Shown here: piece after piece, positions 13,251 to 23,157 of the stretch
Numbering within the stretch: position 1 is the first letter of the stretch
Layout: each line of letters opens with the position of its first letter
From: Pseudophaeomoniella oleicola
Taxonomy: Eukaryota; Ascomycota; Eurotiomycetes; Phaeomoniellales; Phaeomoniellaceae
DNA: 64,000 nucleotides
Assembly (NCBI GenBank): GCA_003868215.1
Contig: QWDQ01000036.1
Location: forward strand, 186,001 to 250,000
Direction of reading: 5' to 3'
Made by a program: the position numbers and the translations under genes
Notes under the pieces: model-generated
Told to the model about the DNA's origin: nothing
Databases searched by the model: none
What the model saw: the letters and a program-made list of their open reading frames with translations, nothing else

Positions 13251-14285
13251 AAGAGCTCGAAAACAAGCATTGCTAAGCTATCTCGGCAAAGGCTTGAAAT
13301 CAGACTCAGTTAAAGCTTCATTATTTTTGTGCCATGCAGTTTTGCTAATAATAAGCGTCGAAGAGAATGCCGATAACCGATTGACTGTTCTACAGTGGCA
13401 GGTGACGACAAGATCCAACCAGCAATGACCGTATACGACGAGTCGTTCGACCTGTGTCGATTTCTCCAGTACTCCACGTCTTTGTAAGTGAGTGGTTTTT
13501 ACTCCATCTTTGCTGCTGCTCGAATTGCTGCTCGTTATCTCCGGCGATCGACATCCCCAGGTGATATACACGTCACTGATGGAGACCGTGTATCCATTCT
13601 CCAGACTCTTCTCGGTGAATAATCGGCGGCGATATCGTCAGTCTGTGGGGGATGGCGGAGGTCGCTCCACCCTCGTCCCTTGCTCTGCCCTCGTCTGCCT
13701 CTGCTCTGCGAGTCTGCTGCTTACCGTCTCACCGTAATGGTAGGAGCGGCGGATGCTCCTATCCTAAGTTGGGTATATGAGGCTACTACGTGCGTAGTAC
13801 CTAGTATCCTATCCACAACGGCAATCCACGGCACAAACCAATTCTCGCACTGCCGTGAATTGTCTGAAGGACAACAAGGTTCAAAAAGACCCAGTCACCA
13901 TAAAATCCTGCAGTTGTAAGACCAATCAATGATGGAGTGAGTATTACCAACTCATAGGCTCTTCACAGATATGGAGTCCGTTATACCTGGCCGCAGGCGT
14001 CCTGCTACTGAATACAGGATGGTTAAGCGTGACCCGCTTGGAGGGGTTTGGAATTCATGCCATCATATAGTACTTATACACCCATGTCGGAGTGCACGGT
14101 CGTGTTGCGCGACTTTGTCCTCGTGTTATTATCTCGTCCTTTCCCTCTAGATCCTCTCTGTTCCCGTCGCTTCGCAGTCATAAATGTGAGGTCGCGGTCT
14201 CTGATACCATTTCTGTTGTTTCAGTCTCTCGCCGAGCTTCGAGGTCTTCTGTGCGAAACTGCAAAATCTTTTAGAGGGTGTCATC
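13251..14285. other. Divergent intergenic region
   Basis: Shared upstream region of the minus-strand MmgE/PrpD gene and the plus-strand sugar carrier. Only short, unconvincing frames are present and I recognise no repeat or RNA gene. The arrangement would allow shared control, but no specific site was identified. Confidence 0.4.
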
Positions 14286-16084
14286 ATGCAGAACTACTTC
14301 GGCTTGAGAGGGAGTTCCCTCAACGCTGCTTTAGTATGGGCAGTGATTATGCCAGCATATTTGTTGTTTGGATACTACAACGGAGTCGCAGGCGACCTTC
14401 TTGACTATCCCTCGTGGATCGCCGTGTTTCCACAACTTGACACGGTCAATACGACAGGCGCACAAAAATCACACAATTCGCAAATCCAAGGAACAGTCGT
14501 CGCAACATACACTCTTGGAGCTCTCCTTGGGGCCTTGTCCTGCATCTTCATCGGAGACAAGCTGGGAAGAAGGCGGACCATTATGCTTGGATGTGTAGTG
14601 ACGAGCATAGGCTCTATCCTCCAAGCTTCTTCCTTCTCCCTCGCCCAATTGGTTGTCGGTAGACTCATCACCGGATTAGGCTTTGGTGCTATAAGTGCTA
14701 CGGCTCCAAACTGGTGAGCATGGCCTTGTTCAATGCGAAGCTGTTTCTAATCTGTTGTTCAGGCAAACCGAATGTAGCCGAGCAGGTCATCGGGGATTTG
14801 TCGTCATGCTTGAGGGTTTATTCATATCAGGAGGACTTGCTTTCCAAGCCTGGTTGAATTACGGGATGTCACATACTACAGGCAGTGTTTCCTGGAGGTT
14901 TCCGTTAGCCTTTCCCTGCTTCTTCGCTATCATAGTCTTTTTCTCCATGCCATTATGGCCCGAATCAGTAAGCCGTATCACCGATCGTGTTAGCTATACA
15001 AGCTAATGGTTGTCACCTGCGAAGCCTCGGTGGCTCGTCAAGAAAGGTCGCATTGAAGAGGCTCGTCATGTTCTAGCTGCCTTGGACGACGTGTCCGTCG
15101 ATAGCCCCGAGATCGCGCAAGAGCTTCAAGAGATCGAGGAATCACTGCTAGAGACAGGAAAGGGCAGTTTCCGCGACATCTTTCGCAATGGTCCGGCACG
15201 CTTTGCCAACCGAGCATTCATTGCTGCAGCTTGTCAATGCTTCCAACAAAGTGGGGGCATAAATTCATTAGCCTATTATCAAAGTACAATCTTTAGGACG
15301 TTCTTGGGGATGTCTCCTGATCTGGCGAGGATATTGTCTGCCACCGTCTTCACTTGGTGAGTGCGATGCTTTCTGACGGCTGACTCAGCTGTATCGTCAC
15401 ATCTCATTTGGCCTATGAATACTAATCTGCTTCACTATAGGCAAACGCTATGCGCTCCCATTGGCGCATTTACGATCGAGCGTGTCGGGCGCCGGAAACT
15501 GATGATGTTTGGAGCAGCTGGTATGGGTATGTGCATGGCTATTATCGCAGGTTGTACCTCAAACCCTTCAAACCACGCGGCCGTAAATGCTGCTATAGCG
15601 TTCGTCTACCTCTTCAGTCTTTTCTTCGTCAGTGGATATCTTGGGCTTGCGTTCTTATACTCTTCCGAAATTGCTCCTCTGAGCGTCAGAACGCCCATCA
15701 CAGCTTTGTCGACAACTTCGACGTGGGTTTTCAATTTCACTGTCGTCGAGGCTTCGCCCACGGGGTTCGACTCTCTGGGCTATAAATACTTCATCATCTA
15801 TGCTGCTATCAATTGGTGCCTCATATTACCCAGTAAGTCTTTCATGTCTGCGATACCGTTGACCTTACAAGAAGCTAACAGTACGCTCCACAGCTGTATA
15901 CTTCTTCTTTCCGGAAACACAGGGTTTGCATTTGGAGAGCGTGGACAGGATCTTCCTGGACAGCAAGAATATCTTCCAACCTGTGAGTGCAGCGAAGGCG
16001 TTGCGATCACATGCAGTTTTCGGTGCCGATGGAGACATGAGAATTGATGGAAAGCCAAAGGCCGAACAGGCAGAGAACGCGTAA
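14286..16084 (+). CDS. MFS sugar-porter family transporter
   Basis: Plasma-membrane carrier of the sugar porter branch of the major facilitator superfamily, moving hexoses or related compounds with protons. Five exons (14286-14713, 14763-14967, 15025-15356, 15441-15832, 15894-16084) give 515 residues, normal for the family. Motifs: GDKLGRRRT after helix 2, the loop-4 variant GRLITGLGFGAIS, PESPRWLVKKGR at the end of the N-half, QQSGGINSLAYY in helix 7, ERVGRRK after helix 8, and the PETQGL signature near the C terminus. About 12 membrane helices are expected. It lies beside the MmgE/PrpD gene, divergently, and could import its substrate. The 14968-15024 intron removes in-frame stop codons. 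Substrate is not predictable. Confidence 0.93.
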
Positions 16085-16554
16085 AAGGATTGTATATTTA
16101 TATACACATGTCTATCATTTTCAGCGTAACATACCTAGACATAAATATAGAAATGTGTTAAATATAGAAATAGAGACGTGTTGAATAAATATAAAAATAA
16201 AAGCGTGTTAAATAAACATAGAAATAGAGACGTGTTGGATTCAATATCTCATACGATTGTCGACTTGTGATACTAGTCACGTGAGATAATCGGATATAAC
16301 ATCGGACATTAACTCATCATGACGTGGGGAGGAAACCACGCCGCTCCTCAGTTCTTCAATTGGAATTGGAAGAACATCGCTTCAAGTTGTACTTCTATCG
16401 CTTCTGTAACAGAGCCTGGATGCTGCAAAGCTCTTCCCGTAACATCTCACAACGACTGACATATACTCTGCGATCTCGATCAGACATTCGCATTGGTCGA
16501 GTCATTGGGTATCCAATTCCCAAATCAGTGTCTATCAATACTCTAGTTCGCACC
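16085..16554. other. Intergenic region with a diverged tandem repeat
   Basis: Lies between the sugar carrier and the GST-like gene. The first half is an AT-rich tandem repeat, listed separately. The second half stays open in the GST frame from 16324, so an N-terminal extension of the downstream protein is possible but not favoured. Confidence 0.45.
16138..16238. repeat. AT-rich tandem repeat, about four diverged 22-26-bp units
   Basis: Four copies follow the pattern aaata-tagaaata-gagacgtgtt. The units end with atgtgtta, acgtgttg, gcgtgtta and acgtgttg. It lies just downstream of the MFS stop codon and could fall in its 3' UTR. Confidence 0.75.
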
Positions 16555-17405
16555 ATGGCATCAAGTCCAAATAAGCGCCAGAAGACTGCCGGCGATGATA
16601 CATACCACCTCATCTATTGGCCTGGTATCCCCGGACGGTGAGTGATAAGGTGACTCGGAGACAAGCCATCTCGATAAGGACGTAGCTGATCATGGCTATT
16701 AGCGGTGAGCATATTCGTCTGCTGCTTGAAGAAGCAGGAGCAAGTTACACAGACACTGCCCATATCAAGGATGGTGTCAACGCCGTGATGTCTCAGACCT
16801 CAACGTCTAACAAGGGTGACGACAACAGCCCACCTCCATTGGCTCCACCGATCCTGCAGCATGGTTCTTTGACGATCAGCCAAACCCCCAACATCCTCTT
16901 GTATCTTGGCCAGAGACTGGGCCTTGTCACCAAAGAACCCAATGGTGTATACTACGTGAATTCGCTTACGCTGACAGCCCTGGACGGGCTCAGCAACGAA
17001 GCACATGACGCTCACCACCCCATCTCCGTCGGGGATTACTACGAAGACCAAAAGCCAGAAGCCAAACGTAGGGCCGATGACTACCGTGCCAACCGCCTCC
17101 CCAAATTCCTCGACTACTTCCAACGCGTCCTCGAGGGCCCCGCGAGTAAGGGCGGTGAATACCTTTACGCCGGCGAGCTCTCGTACGCTGACCTCGTCCT
17201 GTTCCATACTCTCGACGGTCTTACGTTCGCCTTCCCGAAACGTATGGGAACGTTGAAGCAGAGCGGCAAGTACAACAAGGTCTTCGCGTTGCACGAGCGC
17301 GTGAAGGGGAGGAAGAACATCAAGGCGTACCTGGAAAGTGACCGGAGGCAGGAGTATAGCATGGGTATTTATAGGCACTATCCCGAGCTCGATGGAGAGG
17401 AGTGA
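16555..17405 (+). CDS. Glutathione S-transferase-like protein
   Basis: Likely a cytosolic glutathione S-transferase that conjugates glutathione to electrophiles. Exons 16555-16637 and 16703-17405 encode 261 residues. The N-terminal thioredoxin-like half begins YHLIYWPGIPGRGEHIR, with the Tyr/Trp stretch where the catalytic residue of Pi/Sigma/Alpha-type GSTs sits. LTISQTPNILLYLG matches the glutathione-contacting cis-Pro/Ser-loop region (normally ...QS.AI..YLA). The C-terminal half is helical, with LSYADLVLFHTLDGL matching the family N-capping box (S/T-x-x-D). The usual QS pair is replaced by QT, so glutathione binding may differ. The ATG at 16555 was preferred over the upstream in-frame ATG at 16324 because the conserved fold starts about 15 residues after it. 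Confidence 0.85.
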
Positions 17406-17550
17406 ACCGGTCGATAATGAGCATGTTGGTGGTGGATGATTGGAACGAAGGATATATTTAATATCCAGGGACATGCCTACTTAGCTAGACGCATGGTAGA
17501 TATACTGATATAATGTAGACTTTACTGGGTAGGTAGGAGGTATCTCTCAC

Positions 17551-18636
17551 TCAATCCGCAAATTCCTTCTCATGCCCCACCAAACAAAATCGATACCTCA
17601 CATCATTTTTATCCAACCTCTTCAACGCATCAACCAAATTCCCCTCGTTGATCTGCACCGTCTCGATCCACGGCTGAATTCCCTGATCAGCCGCCAACTG
17701 CAGCATACGCAGCGCCTCGGCGCGATTCCCGATGTGCGATCCGCTGAACTTGACACCGTTGGGGAGCAGGTTCTGAGCCTTCAGCATCAAACCGCCCGTC
17801 TCGGGGAGCCCGACGCACACGAAGTCGCCGTGTACGTCCATCAGGGAGAAGAATTTCGAGGCGTCGAAGCCGTCGTAGCTGCTGGACGTGTTGATGAGGA
17901 TGTCGAACGAGAACTTGTGCGCGCGTTCCCAATCGGGGTCGGAAGTGGCAATAAAGCCGTCGGCGCCGAGGCGCAGGGCGTCGGACTCCTTCGAGTGCGT
18001 GCGCGAGATGGCCCAGACTTCGGCGCCGAGGGCTTTGGCGAAGAGGATGCCGAAGTGCCCGATGCCGCCGACACCGAGGATGCCGACCTTTTTGCCGGGC
18101 CCGGCGCCGTTGCGGACGAGAGGGCTAAAGGCCGTGAGGCCGGCGCAGAGCATCGGGCCGGCGAATTCGCTCTTAAGACCGTCGGGGATCGGGAATACCC
18201 AGTTCTCGTGTGCGCGCGTGTAGTTAGCATAGCCACCGGAAGATGTCACGTCGGTGCCAGGATACTTGTCACCGTAGGTATCGATCTTGATCACCGGGCA
18301 GTAATTCTCGTTGCCGTTGAGGCATTGTTTACACTCTCCACAGCTGAAACACTGAGCACCTTGTCCTACTCGCTGCCCTTCCTTGATCTTGGTGACCTTG
18401 CTTCCGACTCGGACAGCTGTCCCGACGATTTCATGACCGACGCAGATCGGGTAGTTCTGAGGGCCCCATCCTCCGCTTATGGTATGGAGGTCTGAACCGC
18501 AGATCCCGCAGGCTTCGACTTTGATATCGACATCGTAGTCACCGAAAGGTTTCAGAGGAAAAGAGCGCTTGTGGACGGTCGTCCAAGTGTCGGCGCTGTC
18601 GACTTGAAAGCCGGTCGCTTGTTCAGGATAAGGCAT
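17551..18636 (-). CDS. Zinc-dependent NADP alcohol dehydrogenase (cinnamyl-alcohol dehydrogenase / ADH6-type)
   Basis: Medium-chain dehydrogenase/reductase that interconverts aldehydes and primary alcohols, often aromatic, with NADP(H) in the cytosol. One exon encodes 361 residues, the family length. Catalytic zinc ligands are visible as Cys46 in CGICGSDLH and His68-Glu69 in GHE. The structural zinc lobe is C99-x2-C102-x2-C105-x7-C113. The dinucleotide loop reads GVGGIGHFG (about 185-193). The CGICGSDLH form and the gap between lobes match the CAD/ADH6/AdhA subgroup. It is convergent with the GST-like gene, with about 145 bp between their stop codons. Confidence 0.95.
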   Translation of the reverse strand: MPYPEQATGFQVDSADTWTTVHKRSFPLKPFGDYDVDIKVEACGICGSDLHTISGGWGPQNYPICVGHEIVGTAVRVGSKVTKIKEGQRVGQGAQCFSCGECKQCLNGNENYCPVIKIDTYGDKYPGTDVTSSGGYANYTRAHENWVFPIPDGLKSEFAGPMLCAGLTAFSPLVRNGAGPGKKVGILGVGGIGHFGILFAKALGAEVWAISRTHSKESDALRLGADGFIATSDPDWERAHKFSFDILINTSSSYDGFDASKFFSLMDVHGDFVCVGLPETGGLMLKAQNLLPNGVKFSGSHIGNRAEALRMLQLAADQGIQPWIETVQINEGNLVDALKRLDKNDVRYRFCLVGHEKEFAD

Positions 18637-19462
18637 GGTGCCTGGCGCAGGATTTCAAATACGTCTACAGGTGTGAGACCGGGACAACGTTCAATAGCTG
18701 GATGTCACCGGCTGCCACGCAAACAAGGTAATATGTGTATTCCTCGGCACTGCACTTGCGAGATATATAAACCGTTAAACGACGTTCGAGTAACAACAGC
18801 TCAATTTCATGGGTGTGAATACTGAGGAGACAGGGATAAATGGAAGAGAGAGAAAGGAAATTGTAAGATCAATTGAATCTTGTTACCTACTCTCTCTCAT
18901 GTAGGCAGTCCCCTCCATCTCCATCCAACCGACGAGACATTTCCCGGAGCTCTATTCATTGGGTGTCCAGCACCTATCGGCCTTTGACCTAGATGATGGT
19001 GAAGGAGACGTCGGGCCCTGGGTGAATAACCGGGTAAGGTGACTACTAATTCTGGGCGTGGGATGAACGAAAGGATTTGCTTGCAAGCACCTTTGTGTGC
19101 CCAGCTAGCTTCTTTCCTACAAGAATACGGCCTGACACAGTAAACAGATTTCGAGGGGTCCTTCTTTTACCGAGAGAAAAGAAGATAGGCTCGCACTTTG
19201 GCCGAGTTGATGTGTGAGAAAGAAGTGAAATTGGTTGTAGTGAGCCACGGAATAATGAATTTATCCACCAGTGAGAAGTAAGGAAGATGATCGTGGGGAT
19301 TGAAGACGATCTGGGGTCGACGAGGGACGACGAGGGACGATGAGGGACGATGTGGGAGGAGAGAAGGGGCGGTGAGGAGGGGCAGAACCGAGGCTTCAAA
19401 TTATAACAAGAACAGATTCTATATCACTACCAGACAGATCCGTCTATTGTTGTTCAGTGTAT
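18637..19462. other. Intergenic region upstream of the ADH gene
   Basis: Separates the start of the ADH gene from the stop of the Rieske oxygenase gene. It contains a run of four 10-bp repeats at 19321-19360 and otherwise only short frames. No gene is seen. Confidence 0.4.
19321..19360. repeat. 10-bp tandem repeat, unit cgagggacga
   Basis: Four units stand in a row: cgagggacga, cgagggacga, tgagggacga and tgtgggagga. The last unit is degenerate. It is non-coding on the model given here. Confidence 0.85.
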
Positions 19463-21080
19463 CTACCAGTCATACTCTGGACCTAGCATCTTGCACAGCG
19501 CATCTGCCTCTTCAGACTCACGTTGTGTCTGTGGAATCGCATGATCAATGTTCTTTCCCGCCTCCTTCTCCTTTTCAGCATGTTGGACCAACAATTCCCG
19601 AAGTTTGTCTTGATACCATTTCACAGCGTGTTCTATTCATAGCGCAAGTTCAGGTCAGCAATGTGACGATGACAGACAAGAAGCCTTCTATACCTTCGAC
19701 TGGATGGACTCGTCCCAAGCCAAGGATGCCATTCTTGAATCCCTTCTGGGCGTCGACGGCCAACTCAACGTCTTCCGTCTCGACGAGCCGCCAGTATGCA
19801 ATATCATGGTCCATCCAATGATCATATTCGGGGCTGGGCTTCGGCATGGCTGAACGGCGGTAGGTCTCGCTGTCGTAGGATGTTTCAAGAACCCCGGTCG
19901 TGTTGAACCGTCCGATGAATAAGAGGTTTTCGCTGAACGTGATGACGCCAAGCGGATAAAGCCAGGTGATATATGCCTCTGAGAGCCCTTCGATTTTCGG
20001 TGGGAGGAAGTGGCGGGATGCGCCCGTGCCCTGGCGTAGGTAATATTTATCAAGAGCAAAGTCCTTTGGCAATGTCGTCGGGTGGCCTGTCGCGCAGTGG
20101 TAACATTCCTAGTAGCGTCAGCTTTGGATACAAAATCGCTGCTTCGATGAACGGAACCTGAAACCCATCCACGAATGTCTTCCAGTTGAACTCGGTTCCT
20201 GCAACCGAACTGTTCCATGTGTGGTCATACTCCCATCCGTCTTTCGAGAATAGCGCAAATTCATTGCCCACTTCTTTACCTGTATCTGAAGATGGACTCG
20301 GTTCAAAGTCGTCTCCGAACTGGTCCGCAAAACTCACTGCCGGCGTCTCGCGAGCATCGAAGTTCACAAAGATGAATCCTTGGGCTGTTACATGGGTATG
20401 GATTTTGAACAGTGAATGCTCTTTGACATTGAAATTTTGCAACTCTTCATATCCACGTGCCTTGTGTAACTGGCCATTGGGCAGATAGGACCTGCGGGAA
20501 TTCAGTCAGATGCTCACTTGATGTCAACCAGTATATGCATTACCATCCATGGAACTTGCAAGCTATCACAGTGCTGCAACCTTGCTTCTTCTGAGTAACA
20601 GGATGTCCTCGATGCCTGCAGACGTTGTGGAATGCGTTGATGCTGCCATCTTTATCTCTTATGAGAAAGAAGTTCCATCCAAACATCTGAAGATATGATC
20701 AACCACCATGTTCAATCGACTAAGAGCCGCTGCACACCTCGAGAGTTAGGTAGTCTCCAGGTCTCTGGAACCGTCCGATAAAACTCGCGACGTGCCATAG
20801 CTGCCTTGTAAGCATGGCATACGTGTTCAGAGGCCCAGCTAACTCACTGTTGAAAAGACACTTCGCTTCTCGAGTTGGAAAATTTTCTCATCGCGATACC
20901 ACCTAAATGTCGACTCGTCTTCTAATGATCTCTTCTATCAGGGAAAGCTATTGGGACTTACCTGGACGGTGCTAGATAATGTGCTTCGTTACCGAGATCC
21001 TCTGGCCTTTTGTTGGTGGCCTTGCCCTTCTGAAGGTATCCTCCGCTGCTCAAGAATGTATCACTGTCAACACTAGTCAT
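19463..21080 (-). CDS. Rieske [2Fe-2S] non-haem iron oxygenase (choline monooxygenase / ring-hydroxylating type)
   Basis: Oxygenase alpha-subunit-like enzyme that would hydroxylate a small amine or aromatic compound using electrons from a reductase. Seven exons: 21080-20962, 20902-20848, 20800-20738, 20686-20544, 20491-20158, 20108-19694, 19632-19463; total 432 residues, usual for fungal members. The Rieske cluster is C102-x-H104 (CRHRG) and C122-x2-H125 (CKFHGW). The catalytic iron site is E239-x2-H242-x4-H247 in ECYHCATGH, rebuilt across intron 20109-20157. The remaining acidic ligand was not pinned down. WYRDE and LEKRSVF in the second exon match the N-terminal family region. The C-terminal exon, rich in charged residues (ending GPEYDW), is less certain. 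Substrate is unknown; the choline oxidation role of plant relatives is only a suggestion. Confidence 0.92.
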
Positions 21081-23157
21081 GATCTTACTGGCGATATCAG
21101 GGAAACGTCTGGAGACTGTAACAATTTAAGCTACCAATGGATACAGCATGCTACAGTTACGAAGATACTGGTCGTTGACATTGGCTCCAAAATCAGCGGA
21201 CGCATTCTGACTTCCAACCAGCTCACGCTGAATGATAAGCGTAGTGGTTGATACTCCTCTGGTTGCTCCCCCGCCATTTGCTGTGAAAGCGACCATCAGG
21301 CGGGGATGAGCGCCTTGGTGATAAGTGATCTCGGAAAGCAGCGCTGAAGGGCTGCATGGCATAACGTCGCTTGAGTGTCGTGCACAGGACCTCGCGTTGT
21401 TGTCTCTGGCATTCTACGAGATCAAACTTGTGCAAAATGGGCCAAGCCGATGAGTCAATCATCCAAACAGAAGCGAAGTACTAGTCTCAGCACGTTCAAT
21501 ACCTGCACGAAGTAACAGTGAGAGTCTCGCGTGCGAGGCTCCTCCGCCCAGAGCGGCCATGGACACTGATACTGTTGTCGACCTTCTCAATGCTGGGGGC
21601 GTAAGGACTAGAGCATAGGAAGTGAACGAGTCCAGTATAGTGTCGGGTTGTCTCAGGCACAAGTCTCCTTCGCCGTCCGGGAACAATCGAATCCCATTCA
21701 ACTTATCGGTTGGAGGGCAAATGGTCTTTGATTGGGTTCCCTGATCTGTAAGCAGGCTCTCTTCCCATCAGGTTGATGTCAGAGAATAAGGCAGGGGAGA
21801 CATTATTGACGGATAAAATAAATAGGATGGAAGGCTGTCTACTACGTGGTAGAGTTCAACGCGCTCGAATCCTTGCCGGCCGAAAAGGTTTATTCCTACC
21901 AACGATTGCAAAGCATCAACTAATCACGACTTCCACTCTGTATTGGCGTTAATGCAAGGTTCCAAACACCTGACGCTGTCGATAGACGAGGATCGAGTTA
22001 TCACAGCAGCTCTTCGGTCTCCCGTGCTGGTCCACGCTTCTCCTTCTGGGGATTGTAAGGACGATGTGATGGTCTGAGCCGATTAGCAACTCCAAGAAGC
22101 TATTGCAGCACATGTCTATAGGCGCAATGCCACAGTGTGGGATACGCCTCGAACGTTGTGACATCGGTTAAGTGGGTCGGACCGCCATCGTCTTCGGAGG
22201 CTATTGCTGTGTTTCGGTTAGTGCATGCAGGGGAAATGAACGCTTGGTCTTCATCTTATCTGAACTACCTCGCTACTGCTGATATCGCAGCATATCACCA
22301 TCCGACAGGGCCCATGTACTTCGGTCAAAGAGGCTGACGCTTTCGGATGCTTTGCATATTACCCCTGAAAGAGCTTCCAATAAGCGGGAGACGGAGAAAT
22401 TTTTAACCCTACACCCTTACGACGCTTTACCGTTTCAAGTCAAGACTCAATATCAAGTAAACAACGGTTCTCTTGGCCTGAGGCTCTATCGATTCGTTTC
22501 AGCAAACATGCAGTTTTCTTCAAATGTAAGAAGCAATAGCTTCCGACATACATCTTACTACTCAGTAGAAGTTTCGCCAAACACTCAAGGCCTCATCGCT
22601 TAGCCTTTGAATGCCTGCATCTTCATGATGGCATCCTGGAGCGAGTTTACCCTTGATGGTTGGGCGTTTGGATGAGATTCTCCTTCATTGGCCTCGTCAG
22701 CAACAGCGCTCCATCGGTTGACTGCTATGTAGCATTCTCCTGCCTCTGGGATACGAGCAACCGGCATATCCATATGAGTCTGGATGCCAACTGCATGACG
22801 CAGCGCAATCGAATTTCCCCGTGGCCGGGGACGCTTCGTGGGAGTGCACGATAAGCACACTGTTATACGAATGGCATAACACAGTCTCGGTCCATGATAA
22901 AATACTTCCTATTCTTCATCTGTTGCTTCTGTCCCATCTTTGTCACTCCAAGTGTGCTTGTCCCTTCTTTTTTTGACGGACAGCTGGTTGGACAGCGTCT
23001 GCTTTGCGTGGTTGACTAGTGGTCAGCTTCGTTCTTTCACACGTTGATAGTCCTTTCACGGGTTACTATTACTGTAGCTTCCATCAATAGCAAGCCTCTT
23101 CCTCCATTCCTACCTTGGAACATTCCTTGGACACGAAGGTGACCATTTTCCGGAAAT
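21081..23157. other. 2-kb gap, possibly holding a decayed regulator
   Basis: No intact gene. On the minus strand several short frames at about 21223-21701, 21949-22164 and 22600-22882 have composition resembling fungal transcription-factor middle regions. One short piece, near 22740-22830, is faintly like the second half of a Zn2Cys6 motif (KFDCAASC, then GYAGCSYPRGRR). The pieces do not join by plausible introns. I treat them as a possible relic only. Confidence 0.25.

Noticed and set aside
17572-18495. 307-codon plus-strand frame opposite the ADH gene
   Set aside because: Antisense to a complete zinc alcohol dehydrogenase with all ligands present.
11716-21080. Secondary-metabolite gene cluster
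   Set aside because: No polyketide synthase, peptide synthetase, terpene cyclase or prenyltransferase lies in the region.
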